Shown here in pieces: positions 12,698 through 53,900 of a DNA stretch of 64,000 nt. Each line of letters begins with the position of its first letter. The stretch's first letter is position 1. A model generated the notes under the pieces. The model saw only the letters and a list, made by a program, of their open reading frames with translations, did no database searches and was not told where the DNA came from. A program made the position numbers and the translations under genes. This stretch comes from Phylloscopus collybita (lineage: Eukaryota > Chordata > Aves > Passeriformes > Phylloscopidae): positions 30,242,001-30,306,000 of the forward strand of contig JAJNNQ010000137.1 in NCBI GenBank assembly GCA_027886175.1. The letters run 5' to 3'.

Positions 12698-14859
12698 GGT
12701 GGGAGGAAGGGGATCTGGTTACCTCTGGGAAAAGGACCTGACATTTTAAGCCAGGTAACATTTTTAAGGAGGGGATGTGGTCCTTGTCTCTGGGGTACAT
12801 TCTAACTCATGTTGATGATATACTTTTGTCCATTTTTCCAGGACAGCAGCTCTTGTGGGCCCATAGCTCAGGGAATTCCCAATGTGGCTTTATCTGCAGA
12901 TTGACTCTAAGACAGGACTGGCCATCACAGTTTACTTTCCCAGCCATATTGTCTAAGCCTCAGCTGATCAACACCATTTTCTAAGAATACCAATAACCTC
13001 ACATTTTTCAAGCAGTGAGCCCTGACAAGGTTGAGGCACACTGAGGCAGCAGCACTGTCCCTTGCCAGTGCCATGATATTTAGTAATGTCGACAGCTTCA
13101 AGAGTCTCCATTTTCCATAACAGTAAACTGAAAGAGAAATGCATGGCACTTAATATTTGCAAAACACAGATGCTGTGTTGCTTGAAAACTTCTGTCTAAC
13201 CGTACTGGGATCTGTGTTAGGAAGTCAGTATTTTACTGACTGCCAGTAAAATGGAAGAGATCCTTAGACCGCAGAAAAAAGGGTGCTGCTCTCCTGCATG
13301 GGGCTGAGAACAGGGAAGGAAGCTTCCTCACAGGAAACAAAGCCCGTGGTCAGTTTGTGGTTAGAAAGTCTTAGAAATGGACTTAACACTTGTGCCTGTT
13401 CCTGCCATCTCCACTTTCTCCACACTTCCTAAAGTTGGCATGGGTTCTTACTCTCAGCTTTTAATGTAATGGAGAATGAGACATCTTAACAGTGGCTTGA
13501 ATTTGGGCTTCAGCTTGAAGACTAAATGCAATTTCACGTGAATTTAAGTCAAACTAAGACCCCAGTTGAGCCATATGGAGCAATGTCTTCCCTCAGATAA
13601 AAGCATTTTTTGCCCTAGGAACTAGTAATTATTCTTTTTCTTTTTTTTCACTCCCAAACAGAGAGTGGTCAGTTGTATTCTAGATCTGCCTGACTTTGGG
13701 GATACAAGCCAAAAGTAGAAGCCTATGGCTGGAAAGGAGATTGGTGTTTTTAACTTTGGCTCAGTGGTTTTAGGTGAACTTCAGGTGAAGCTGTCAGATT
13801 GCACTGCAGAATTTGTGGTAGCCTCTACAAGCAAGGAAAAAAAAGAACTATAGTTTCTCATTTTTCCTTTGGTCCATAAATTATGTTCCTATGTCTGAAG
13901 ACACGGCTATGCAATGATTAAGTTTGGTTGGGTAGAGAACTGTCTGCAAATGTATGCCAAAGAGAAGAAGCTGTTAGACCACTCCAGTGCAGAAGCTTGT
14001 ACCTCTGTGCTACCAAGTTTTTGGCTTTAAGATATGTCCCTGGGCTTGGGGACCAGACAATGGCTTCCAAGGATCCTCTGATCCACAAATCATGCCACCA
14101 CTTCTCCTGCAGAGGAGCCTGGGGAGCTGTACTCATCCTGTACAGTCATGTAAGCTCTTTAGTTGTTTGGACTCTAGCCAAGAGGTCTTTTTGTAGGTGG
14201 TCACTATAATCTGAACACTAGTAAAATTAGTAGTCAAATGCAAAAAGTTAGTAGTTTCTAGACCCTTGAAAGCTTTGACAGAGGTACTTTGGCAGAAACA
14301 GCTGCATAAGACATTACTGTCTTTGGGTATCCTCCTCATACATCTGCTAATGGCTTCTGCTTTCATAGCTGAGAAAAGTCTGGCAGGAGTTTAGTCACTT
14401 CAGGCATCAGTTTGACATCTTAACTCATATCCAACTTAACAGCAGCCCTTTAAGTTAAATTGCCTGATTTGACCTTGAAACAGACTGGCAAGCATTCAGA
14501 GTCTTCAAGGAGCAGGCAGAAACAAGTACTGGCCTTGAGGAACGCTGTCATCTTCAGCAACCGCAGGCTGTGTAAACCATCTGCCCCAGCTTCAGGCCCC
14601 TCTAAAACTATCAGAAACTTCGCCTTAATGTTCCATAGCCATTTGTTGATGCTTTGCTCTATATACTGCACCAAATCTAATGCAGTTGGCTTTGCAAGAG
14701 CTGCCTGCCCTAAATTCAGTGAAAACACTTCGATAAAGAGCAAGAGAGTATTTGCTGTTCAAGCCATTAAAATGATACATCATCATCCCTTTGGAAGAAT
14801 GAGTATGGACCCAACATTAATTTAGATCACAATTTTAATGTTTACAAACTAAGGTAACA
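12698..14859. other. Intergenic DNA, nothing recognised
   Basis: No gene, repeat family or RNA gene was recognised. Small open frames lack supporting context. The stretch may include more SLC38A1 3' UTR if poly(A) sites beyond 14882 are used. Confidence 0.5.
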
Positions 14860-14881
14860 GAGATCATAGAACTTGATACAT

Positions 14882-14887
14882 TTTATT
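14882..14887 (-). terminator. SLC38A1: Candidate distal poly(A) signal, SLC38A1
   Basis: AATAAA on the minus strand. It overlaps a Pumilio-type TGTAAATA site (14884-14891) and is followed by a GT-containing stretch. The cleavage site is inferred to be 15-25 nt downstream. Confidence 0.4.
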
Positions 14888-16231
14888 TACACATAGAAAC
14901 TGAAAAACTGTGTTGTTTATTTGGATATGAGCAGCACAAAGTTAACAGGTGATGTTAACAGGAGCAATGACTCACTTCAACAATCTATTAGAGATGAGCT
15001 TGTATCAAGCATACATCATTCAAACAACATTGTTTATACTGGATCTGTGTGAGCCTTAGCATATGCTGGGACACTAAAAACAGGTTCTATAAACAATGTA
15101 AAGTTCAAGTCTAGTGGAAAAATACCTTTACAGTTTATATTTTGTTGGCTATAACACTGAAAACAAAACATACACTGGTATTAATTTGAAAAGCTCTGTA
15201 GAACTGACTGTATATAGGGTTTTTTCCCTCAAATTTGTGCTCAAGATACAAGCAAATGTTATTTCAAGTTCATTTTCATCCAAGCCCATGAAGTAAACAT
15301 GGAAAAAAAACCCCAACATTATTTTTAGATGCATTTCTTAACCTCAATTTTTCAGCAGTCCTGAAAAAACATTTCCATGCTTTCCCAGTGAGAAAATCTA
15401 TGCAAGGCCTCTGATGGATGCACTCTCAGGACATACCCAGCCCTCCCTTCCCATCACCCTCACCCCTGGGTGAGCTGTCCAATGACCTCTGCCTGTTCAC
15501 AGGGTGGGATGTGCAAGCCATCCCTGGCCAGGAAAGCTCTTGGCAGCCTCAGGTGCCAGTGTTTTGGTCGCATGAGAGCAGAAGGGTCTAAGGCAGAGCA
15601 GCCACAGGACTCTGCACGAGGGGAGGGAGCTGGAAATGGCACCAACTGCTCTGGTTGCTGCCGATACCTGGCTTGTCATACTTTTTTTTTTCTGAACTAC
15701 TGACATTTCTGATGGCTGAAAATGGAAATGCAGAAGCTCTGCCCTGACTTCTGTTTGTACTAGTTGGGTAAATACACACCTGGATACAACACAGCATAAT
15801 GCTAGGTCAAATTGCTGGCTGCAGTTTGCCACAGTTTCTTCCATAAAGCCTTTTCAGCATTTTACTACCAACTGACCCCAGCTGAGGAGGTAGGAGGTAT
15901 CTGGGTACCAAAGGGGCCCTTTAACAAGAGAGATATTTTACCCAACAGAAGGACTGGCAAACTTGCTGTTGGAGAAAACAGGGAGCCATACACTGGAATT
16001 AATCCTAGCAATTTAACTGGACCTTTTATTTCTCTTTTTACTTTAGGGATGTAATTATAATTTCAAGTTCAGGATTTAACTTGTGAATTCTTTGTAGAAA
16101 GAAAAGGATATACATTTTGCTAAGAAGCTAAAGTATTTGTATTTCTATTAAAATTATTCTTAATATGCAGAGCCTATCTCAACACTTCTATTCATAGGGG
16201 ATAAACAACTGCAAAAATATACAGCATCCTA

Positions 16232-16237
16232 TTTATT
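16232..16237 (-). terminator. SLC38A1: Candidate proximal poly(A) signal, SLC38A1
   Basis: AATAAA on the minus strand, again overlapping TGTAAATA (16234-16241). A GT/T-rich stretch (GCTGTATATTTTTGCAGTTG) lies downstream, as expected for a cleavage signal. A further AATAAA lies at 16359-16364. Confidence 0.4.
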
Positions 16238-17814
16238 TACAATATATATGTACATAAAAATGAACTTTCCTACAATACAACACAACTGCATAGATTTGTC
16301 TTCAGAAACATAGGTATGTGTACAATTTGTGAATTCTAGACTTTCCAGCCCTGTACCTTTTATTAATTCATTATCTTTTTTTTTTCACAGTTTGTTACAG
16401 AAATCCTTACATTAGATACAAATAAAACATTCTTTGCTGTACGTTATAGGAAATAAGGATTTTCTGACGCCAAAGGCTCTGGGGATTTGTTTATGAAAGC
16501 ACCGTGGCGCCAGCTGATAAAGCCATCTCATGGAGCTGCTGATGGAGCTGAGTACATTCTGTGGTGCCTTTCTCCTACAGGCACTAGGGTGGGGCATTAG
16601 GACTGGAGGTGGGACACCACCACATGAAAAGTTTTGTTTTGACCAAGGTGCTCTTTAGCCTTAATGTAAGGTTCAAGCAAAGAAATATATAAATTTAAAG
16701 ATAAGCTAGACATACCATTAATTATTACTGTTTAATACTCGATATCAGAGAGCTGTGTTGCGCTTATGCATTGTAAGGCAGATGTACAGACAAAACCCAC
16801 ACATCATCCAACCCACACTTGCATGTGTGACCTATTACAGGTGGAGCACAGGCTTTGGGTTCATATGTGGCTCAGAAGAGCAGCCCTCGGAGTGGATGAG
16901 CATCCCCATCCCTGACCTCACAGGATGACACCAGCTGTTGTGCCCTAGGCTTGCACGTGTGCCAGGCACCACTTGGTCCATGTCAGCTCTACAAAAGGAC
17001 TGTGCTGGTGCACAGATTTGGCATTGGCCCTCTGACCAGGAGCAAGTATCACCCAGAGAGGTCACTGCCCCGAGATACTGTTCCCAAGTAACAATTTACT
17101 GTGTTTTACTACCTAGGCATGTTTGCCATTGGACAGAGAAGGGCAGCTGTATTACGGTTGCTTTAAGCCCATAAATATTTTCTTTGCAATGTGCTGTGGA
17201 CGAGGAGAGGCAGCAAGGCTGTCTTTTAAGTGTAGGATTAACTCTTACAATCTTATTAATAATCCCTGCTTCTAATTAGTCCTTCCTTGTCCCTCACCAC
17301 TTGATTGTTGCTACTACTACACAAATGATAATTTAAAGTTTTTTGTTGCAGTTATTAGAAGCAATTTTGCATCCAGTCTATGACACTTGCAGTGCTCACA
17401 ATAGTGATAAACTCTCTATGAAAAGAAAGCATGCTATCACCTACTAAGTAGATATGGTACTCTGGATCCTATTAATTTTACAACAGAGAAACTCCTATAG
17501 CATTTCACTGTGCTCTTAAAATCCTAACTAAAATGTGGGACTCGTACAATCGTGGCTACAGGTTCACTATTCCAAATGAACTGAATAACAGCAGTACATT
17601 TCACAGATAACCTCATACAAATATTGTCATCCATCACTGATGTTGACAGTTACAGCAGGGTCTATTGCATTCTGTTAAGAATGTATAAACCTGATGAGAA
17701 AACAAAAAGCACGTTATTTCACGTTCATTACCACAGACATCAATAAACACATGATTCCTTTCCATAAATATCTATAAATATGATGCCAGTAAATCAGTCT
17801 AAGCAAAATTCCCT

Positions 17815-17845
17815 CTTTTTTTTTTTTTATTTTATTTTTTTTTTA
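17815..17845. repeat. T-rich tract in the putative 3' UTR
   Basis: Thymine runs interrupted by single A bases, A-rich in the SLC38A1 transcript. It could cause internal oligo(dT) priming and mimic a poly(A) site. Confidence 0.8.
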
Positions 17846-20800
17846 AATAGAGACCCAGAAACAAAGTCTGTTTAAAGACTTAATAGTTTGGGTATCTATT
17901 TTTTCAGTATATAAGACATGCTTTGGTGGTTGAGTACCTTGGGTAATTTCAGTTCTATGCACACTCAGCTCATTCTCCCTATTTATTCAGTAAAACTCCA
18001 GTATACAAATAAACTGGGGAAAAGGAGAAGGCAGAATAGCAAAGAGGAGAGAGAGGAATAGTGATGGAGGAGATTTAGGGAATGAACAATCAGTGACCCA
18101 ACAGCCCTTCAAGTCGAAGGAAGTTGGGTGCCAAAACTCAATGGTTCGTATTTCAAACAGCAGACTACAGATTACTTGGGAGGGGGGAGGAAGGAGGAAG
18201 GAAATATGTGACCTTGCTGGAACCCTGTGCAGCAGATCAGACCTCTAGCTCATACCTGGATACTTGAAAATCATTCCCAGGATCTCATCTCTCACAACCC
18301 CACAGTGCACAGAGCTGTGCTGCTCATTAATCAGTAGCAGAAGAAAGATAAAGGGGGAGGAAAGCATGAGAGCCCAGTAGTGTCTTAAGGATAACACTGT
18401 ACAGCATTCTAAGGTCTGAGTCAGGTTTTTAGGATAAGATCCAGAGAGATTATAAGGCACCTCAAAACCTGAAATGCAACCTCAGCAAGCTGAGTCAGAA
18501 AATGGAGTGAGATGCTGGGCTTCTCCTGCAGTGACCACTGAGAGTTGGGTGGCTGCAAAAGGAAAACCACAAATTTACATCCCAAGCTGAGAAGATGCCT
18601 GGAATGAGGTGCAAAGAGATAAGGACAAAGCAGAGGCTCTTCTCCCCAGAGCTTGCCACTTGGTCTTGTAGGCTATGGTATGGACTTCTCTGTGAATAAG
18701 GGCAGCGATCATTCCCATAAGGGGACCTGCACCATTACAGGCAAGGCTCTGAAACCAGCCACAGGAAAGTACAAGGGACCTTAGCCCAGAGGCCCCAGGT
18801 AGCTCAGCAGTTTGTATGTTAAAGGCTGGGCTAGGGGGTACTTGGGAGAAAGTATGATGCACCAGAAACCTTGCTGGGAGGTTTCCTGTTTTGTTCTTGC
18901 TGCTGGGCTACTCAGAGTACTTGGGCAGCCTGTGGTATCCACTCTGCCTTATTTCTGGATCACAGTGAAGTATCAGCAGAGGCAAGCGCCCTCACTGCTT
19001 CACTGCCTATGCTAAAGTACAGATCTGGAAGTCTGGGCTTAGTAGGCTTAGTTTCTGCAGCATGAACAATCTGCATCTCAATGCCCAAATTCCTAGGAAA
19101 GCCCCAGACTAACCTCTCTGGATGTTATCTTTAGAAAAACCAACTTTCAGGGTCCTGAGATGTGTTCTGTGATTTCAGCTCTCGGTACTCTCAACTCTCA
19201 AGCCATGCAGGACAAGGCAATGGTAACTGTGGCAATTCAGTAGCTCACAGAAATCCCAAGATCCCAAATACTCTATCCCTAACCTTAATAAGAGCAAGTT
19301 GCAATGACAGGTTCCTCACAGCTGATGACGATCTGCTTCCACAGTTACAAAGGGAGTTGTCAATGAACCAGCTACTGAAAACAAGAGGGTCACTGCATAC
19401 AGACACGTGTGGGAGCCATGAAGAGGGGCTCCCTTTAGCCATCAGTTCTTTCTTTCTCCACATTCATATTCTTTTTAGCTCACATGGTGAATGACACAAA
19501 GTGAACACGTTTATGCTGCTGGCAGTGCACTAATAAGATATCCGCTCAGGACGGTGAGTGATCACCTGCTTAGCTTTTGAGTCTCTACAAGTGGTTCTCT
19601 ACACCAGCTATAAGGCATTAGGCAAATGCTTATTCTGTGGACAATTGTTGAAAGTTACAGTGTTTCTGCTAGTAGTAATTGAATATCTTCTAATTGTTAT
19701 GGAGAACTAATGAAAAACGTAAATGACATCTTTTAAATATAAAAAGTATTTCTGTTTATCTAAAGAAATGTTGCTGATTTCAATTACCACTAGAAATCTT
19801 GTAGTTTGGCAGAGTGAGTCAAATCCTGCTCCCACTGCTGTCAAGGACCCCACTGACTTCAGTGGGAGGAGGGTAAGACACAAGAGAGGAGCCAGTCCCT
19901 ACAAGGTATGGAAAAGCGTGAGGTATGATTAAATGCGTAGGTTTTGATAAAACTGGAGCTTGGTATTTTTTTTTTTTTCTGAGAGCAGTGGGGCATTACT
20001 AAATAGTTAAATGCTGAAGAAAATGCAGACTTCTTATGGAAATCTCCAAATGTCTGCTTCTCTTCAGACTCAAGTATTCATGGCTTGGGGTCAAGTTCTA
20101 GTCAACCTCCAACTCAAGTGTGCCAGAGGAGTAGTGGCTGATAGTGGTGGCTGTCTTCCTGCTCCCTGCTCCGCATCACAAAGACACACACACAGACACA
20201 CACAGTCTGTTCCCCAGAGCCATGAATGGGCCAAGCCCTGGGGCTGGTTCACACCCCAAAGCATCAGAGAGAAGCACCAGATTTAGGACCTACGCTTCCA
20301 CAGCGCTCAGCTACGCTCTCGTGGTGCTTTTCATCCCTGTATCCAGAATGCTACAATTAACCCAGTGAGGCAAATGGTGCCTGAAACAGCAACAGAACAA
20401 ACAAACAAGCCAACAAACCAGATGCATACAATTAAAGAGCAGAGTTTTGGCTAAAAGAGTGGGGGAAGGATGTGAACGGACAACACTCCAGTTGGAATTC
20501 ATAGCAACAGGCACTGCTGCCCTAAAGGAGCAGAGCTTGTGGCTGGAGGGCTAAGGATAATAATGGAACAATGCAATTCATGGGTGGAAGAGGGGAAACT
20601 AACTGTGATGAATTTCTTTGAGCGATGCTATATAATCTCGTGGACAATTAACACAGACTTTTTGCTGACCAGAGAGTGACATGCCTGTTGGAAGAATGGG
20701 TCTGTTTTCTGCAAGAAAATACTCCCATGACAGTATTTTCAGTACTGGATAATCATTATTTGGATTTGATTTGAGTAAACTCACAAAAAGTGGACTAGAC

Positions 20801-20869
20801 AACAGAACGGATGGTTGCGATTTGGTGTGTAGCAAACAGGGGTATCTTCTCTTGAGAAGAAGGCAAACT

Positions 20870-48368
<27,499 letters not shown>

Positions 48369-48462
48369 GCTGGGTGAGGAACTGTGCCTATCCAAGTAGT
48401 TCTTCAAATACTAGTGTTTGGTTGGTATCTCGTGGGTAAACTGCAGCCACAGTGTCAGCAAC
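48369..48462 (-). other. SLC38A1: 5' UTR part of SLC38A1 exon 2
   Basis: The exon begins after a polypyrimidine tract and AG (minus strand TTTGTTTTATTTAG|GTTGC, AG at 48464-48463). The 94 nt before the start codon contain no upstream ATG. The start context is CCCAGCATGC, with the favoured A at -3. Confidence 0.82.
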
Positions 48463-48620
48463 CTAAATAAAACAAAAGAAAAAATCCAAGATGTATACCC
48501 CCAACAGCAGGCAATATCACCAGGAGAAACCAGTGAAACGTGCACAGGAGGGACATCCATACCAACCAATTTTGTATCATTAGATGGACCTCAGGTTATG
48601 ACCTAAATACATTGCAGAAC

Positions 48621-48666
48621 AGTAGTAAACTTGTATGTCTTATACTAGTAGTAAACTTGTATGTCT
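48621..48666. repeat. 20-bp direct repeat, period 26 bp
   Basis: AGTAGTAAACTTGTATGTCT occurs at 48621-48640 and again at 48647-48666, followed by a partial third TTGTATGTCT. It lies about 160 bp upstream of the exon 2 acceptor. Confidence 0.9.
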
Positions 48667-50711
48667 TGTATGTCTCTAATGAGATCAACCTCACTAACCT
48701 TATAAATTGTCTTGCAATCAACCGCTGAAGACAGTATTTTTTTTAAACTTGTGAGCAAACCAAGCCTGTTTGTTTCACGCAAAAAGATTAACCTTCTACA
48801 AATTAAGGAATAAAAATTATTTGCTTGACCAAGTCCCAGTTCAATATCTGGTATTTGCCTTCTGTATATTCTCCATTCTTACTTAAAAATATAAAATACA
48901 TGTCCATGCTGATGCTAAGTGGGATAGAAAGAGGGCTAGAGTTGTCCCAGTACTCTGTTCTACTAATACACGTAATTCCAACCTGTTAAGGATTTTTGGG
49001 AAAGCAGAGGTGCAGTGGATGCTTTGTTTAAATTTTTGGATGGTTAAACTTGTTATGAACAAGGAGAGAAACAGAAAAAACCTAAATCCCTAAGCTCATG
49101 TATCACAGAAAGAAAGAGCAATGTACACCTTGTGTCAAGCAGTTATTATCTAGAGATCAGGTGATCTCTCCTCTGATAGCTGCGTTCCATAAAAGCACAG
49201 AGAGTAACACCAAAGGCAGATCAGAGAAGTCTGCTACAGTGACATACTTCCTCATCAGCAATGCAAATCAACTGAAAGACCAATATTTTCTGGAGTCCAA
49301 CCACTCTCGGCTGAGCTACAACTCCAGCGTGGTACTGAGGCAACAGGATGTTACTCACAAACGAGCTCCTGCACCACAACTCTCCCAATTCCCATTTTGT
49401 GAATGAATTTCCTGCAGTATTGCCAAACAACTCTTCAGCCTGGGGTACGTGGTGAACCCTCAGATACCAGATTAATTTGGGGATATTTTTAAATTCTCAG
49501 GGTTACCTCAAAGCTATCAAATTGCTTGCATGCAATCAAAGAGGCAAGAGCATGCCCAGGCTCTTGCAGGGCGAGACAGGAGGATGCAGTTCACTTGTTC
49601 AGTTATGACATCTGCCTGTTTCAAATTAAGTTTACAGAAGCCAGTACTTCTGTTTTATACCACATCCCAACCACGTAGAAGAAGGCTTTGCAAATGAGCA
49701 GTTTTTCCCCTGTAAATACTTTCTCAGAAATGCCATTTTAAAGTTTACACGTGCTCTTCACAAATCCTCAAGACCCAACCCTGTCCAAACTTCAGGTGCC
49801 AAGTTTAAAGGCTAGCCTGAGGCCAACAGCAGGGCAGGCAGGATCCCTTCTCTTCAGCTGAAGGAGCAGCTAAGCATGTGATTATGGTGCAAGGGTAGAG
49901 TTTGGGGAGTGCAAGCTGGGTACTTTTCAACTCCTCTGCAAAAGAGATTTCCACTACAGATACCAGGAGAAAATTGCTCAGGTATTAAAACATTGGCACA
50001 ATAAAATATTTAACAAAGAAAAAAAAAATTATTCAGGCTGCTGATAAATAAATGCAGACTGGCAAGCAGAGGGTGGTTTTAGCATTCTGGAACAGTCTTC
50101 CCGGAGGCTGCAGGGATAAAATAGTCTATCTATTTTGGAAGAGAAGCACTATCTTTTTATAAAAAGATAAAGCCACAGGAGACGGCGACTGCTGAGGTGG
50201 CAAGGACCAAGCCCACTGAATTCTGAAGTTTCTTGTGACTGTGAGTTGCTAAAATAAACAATTTCTTAAGAGAACCTGGCAACCTCTGCACCAGGATGTG
50301 TGTCCCCTGGCATTTTAAAGCCTGTGTAAAGGTTCATCTGAGATTCAAGCGGAGAAGCTTTTCCTTTGGACACCGTTTTGCATCGTGATGCCCAGGAGGA
50401 TTTTCAGAACTGCCCTGACATTGCCTGTGCTTAATAAATTCCCCATGAAGTGTTTCAGAAGCAGGTGCTGAAATTAGCAGCGGTGTGAGGTAAGCAGCGC
50501 CCCGGAGAGCGGGCTGCACAGCTCACTGACGTGTGGCTCCAGCTTTGCTCTCTGCCCCTCTGAAACACTGAAACACTACGGGAGCACACTGGCAGGGACA
50601 CAGCTCCCTGCTTTATTCCCAAGGAACCTTTGCAGCATGGAAGTGTCAAGCTTTGTCTGTTTCAACCAAAACCCTGCTTCTACAGAAAACTAATTGAATG
50701 AAGACTCTTCA

Positions 50712-50998
50712 CAAGGGCATGTAGTGATAGGACAAGGGGAAATGGCCTTAAACTGAAAGAGGACAGGTTTAGGTTAGATATTAGGAAGAAATTCTTTACT
50801 GTGAGGGTGGTGAGGCTCTGGAACAGGTTGCCCAGAGAAGCTCTGGATGCCCCATCTCTGGAACTCTTCAAGGTCAATTTGGATAGGGCTTTGTACAACC
50901 TGGTGTAGTGGAAGGTGTCCTTGCCCATAGCAGAGGGGTTAGAACGAGATATTCTTGAAGGTCTTTTCCAACCCACACCCTTCTATGATTCTATGAGA
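50712..50998 (+). mobile_element. CR1 LINE 3' fragment in intron 1
   Basis: Matches the CR1 3' tail in order: gtgataggacaaggggaaat, ttagatattaggaagaaatt, ggaacaggttgcccagagaa, aaggtcttttccaaccc, then ttctatgattctatga. It is antisense to SLC38A1 and truncated at its 5' end, and better preserved than the other CR1 copies here. Confidence 0.93.
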
Positions 50999-53900
50999 CA
51001 GCAAAATCTTAGAGCAAGCTGAAGCACCAGCAATCACTTCAGCAGATTCCATGTTTCAGTCAGACAAGTTGCTCCTGAAGCATCATGACAGCGGGCACAT
51101 CTCTGAATATGTGTCAAGTTCTTGCTAGGGTAAGTGATTTACTAAAAAACACCAAACAAACAAACAAAAAAATCTTGAATGAAATAATGCATAGCACTTC
51201 CAAGTATGAGAAAACCTAATCTCAGTGTCAAAATATGAGGAGGGTGAGGAGAGAGTGTTGGGGCTGGGAACTGAAGTCTTCATTGTCATGGCATGAGCTC
51301 ATCACAGATTTTTGGCAAAGTAAAACCAACATGTCCTCTGCACCTCCACCTATAAAATTAAGATGATAATAGTGACACACTCAGTTTGTGAAGTCTTGAA
51401 ATTCAGAGACAAGTGTGATACCTGGAATAGAACACTACGCAGATCACAAAATTTTTGCAATGATAACTTTATCTTAGAGATATACAGAGGAAACTCTTTG
51501 TCACTGCTACTCTGAGCATTCTCCACAGTCAATGGAGTATAAGTGGTCACATGAATTTCATCCCCAATCTCCTACTCTAAACTTCAAGTTCACCCACGTG
51601 ACAAATCACAGAGTCTAAATAAAATCTAAAATCCCAAAGTTAGGGTTTGTGTCAACTAGCTTAATTCCCTAAAGCCAAGTGTCCACTCTGGGCCTGTCAC
51701 TGGCCTCTACAGCTGAGGCTGGTGCTGCTGGAGGACAACTCCCCTGATCCACGGGAGGGGTCTGCAGTCACACTGAGCTGTTTCCTGCAATTGCAATAGC
51801 TTTGCTCCCAAAAGGAGATTCAATGCTGGGATAGCTGAGCTAAACAAGTTGCTAGCTCAGGTGTACGTGCCACTAGTGCTGTGAGAAAAAAACCCAAAAT
51901 TGCTTCAACTAATAAAAATTTACCATATGTTGATACGGAGCTATATTGGAAGCACCAGGCTAATATTTGCACTTTTACGGCCTTTTCATTCAAGAAATGT
52001 CTTAAAAGAAATGCAAATAAAAATGCTGTGTTGGGAAGAGTTCTTAGGCTGAGCTTTACTCCTAATTCACATACAAAGACAGTAAATAATCATGTGAATA
52101 GTGACTGCAGAAATCCCAATCAGCTCGGTCACTGTACCTACTGCTTCTGTCCAGCCTTAAACATCTCAAAAGAAAAACTTCCAGAGACCTGCCATCAAAC
52201 CTCTCTTTCCAGACACGCACCTAGTAAATCATCAAGGACAAATCAGAATTTTGCTCTTCAAATTTTTCTACTCAGGCAGGCAAGCACTCGTTCTTGAAGA
52301 AGGCACTGCCCCAAGAGAAAACCAGCAAAGAGCTAACAACTCTTCAAAATGAACGTCAAGGATCTGTGTTTGGTAGCTGATCCAGCTCCTCTGTTTAGTA
52401 GAAAAAGCACTGCTCTGGCCTAACAGCTTAGCTTTCTCTTCAAACATCCCATGATATGTCTTGTAAAAGCCATTACAGATAATTTATTTGTTGTGTGCTC
52501 CTTGAAGAATATGGGAAAGATTACAACTGGTCACAACTTCAGGAGGACTATGAGATGACACAAGAAGATAAAATGAGTTTATTATTTTCAAGGACACCAA
52601 GACCTTCACACACCATTAAAACACATTCCAAGAACTGTGGTCACTTTCTCTGCTGACCTGTGATACATAAGAAAACAATATCCCTGCAACTTCAGTTTCC
52701 TGGACTGTTAAAATTCCACAAGAGCAGTCATGGGATCAAAAACTTACGTTTGGAAAAAAATATGACAATGCAGACAATCTATTTCTTCTGGTTCATACAT
52801 GAATCCTTTCTAGACCACAGATGGAAGAGGTATAATCTCAAAAAACACTTTGCTAGAAGTTGTGTTTCCAAAAAGAACATCGTAACTCCTGGTAGTAATC
52901 ACGACGGCTTAATTCACGTGCCTTTTTTTTTCCCCATATCTTGTAAATAACACAGTTCCAAAAGTGCCATCTTAAGGCACCTGGCTGCTCAAAAGCTGGC
53001 CCAGTATGTGAGAGGCACTTGGGTAATTGCTCCAGCAGGACAACATCTAATCCATCTCTGGGTAGGGTTTTTGCAATGTGCCCTTTCACTGGGCACCTCA
53101 TTCACTGCGCGCTTCCCGCAGTCAAACGGTCTTGGGGCTGGTAAATATCCAAGACACCCTAAGCACATTTAACTATGCAATTCAAGATAATTTGCTAAAA
53201 AGACAAAACGTGACTCAACTTTCCTCTCAAAGGGAGTTTTGCCAAGAACTCCTCTTGGTTGGTTACAAGTCATCAGAACCCTGCACTTGAGTTTCTCACA
53301 AGCTGGTTTTTATTCCTGCAAAGCTTGAGATGTGATACATCTTTCTCAGCTCATACTTTTGAAAGTTCTTTCAAAGAGGAGCAATATGACCAGTAAGACA
53401 CCATGGATATAAATAATGAAACACGGAGACTGAAACTCTGTGTATAGACTATTCACTTAAATGACCAAAAACAAGAATAGGCTTTGTACGTAACAGTATC
53501 ACACTGGGAAGCAGGGAAGCAACTATCTCCTTTTTGTTCTGCATTAGTGACACCTGACATGAGGGACATAATGCTCCAGACTTATCCTCATCTACAGGAA
53601 GGACAAAATGGAGAGATTAGAGAAGAGTCACTGAGATAACAAAGAGCTTGGAAATTAGACTGACTCACATCCACTGAGCAAACATCTGCAGTGCTTGAAA
53701 TGTCATTGCCTCCAGCTCCTCAGCTCTGCCCCTCTGCAGCAGGCTGCAGCCACGGGAGCAGTGGAAGGAAGCGGGTTCACCCCGGCCCCAGTGGTGTCCC
53801 AGCTGGGCCCAGGCACCACAGAGAACCACAAGGTGAGGGCAGTGTGGTGGCCACAAGGCCTTCGAGCTGCTGCAGCCATTTGCTTGGTGTCTGCAAGCCA

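Larger units (their letters stand above)
14860..20869 (-). other. SLC38A1: Probable long 3' UTR of SLC38A1
   Basis: No other gene or recognised repeat lies here, and mammalian SLC38A1 transcripts have 3' UTRs of several kilobases (family knowledge). Candidate AATAAA signals on the minus strand lie near 16359-16364, 16232-16237 and 14882-14887. The last has a GU-containing stretch just downstream, so I place the tentative end near 14860. A thymine-rich run at 17815-17845 is A-rich in the transcript. The real end could be nearer or farther; RNA evidence is absent. Confidence 0.5.
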
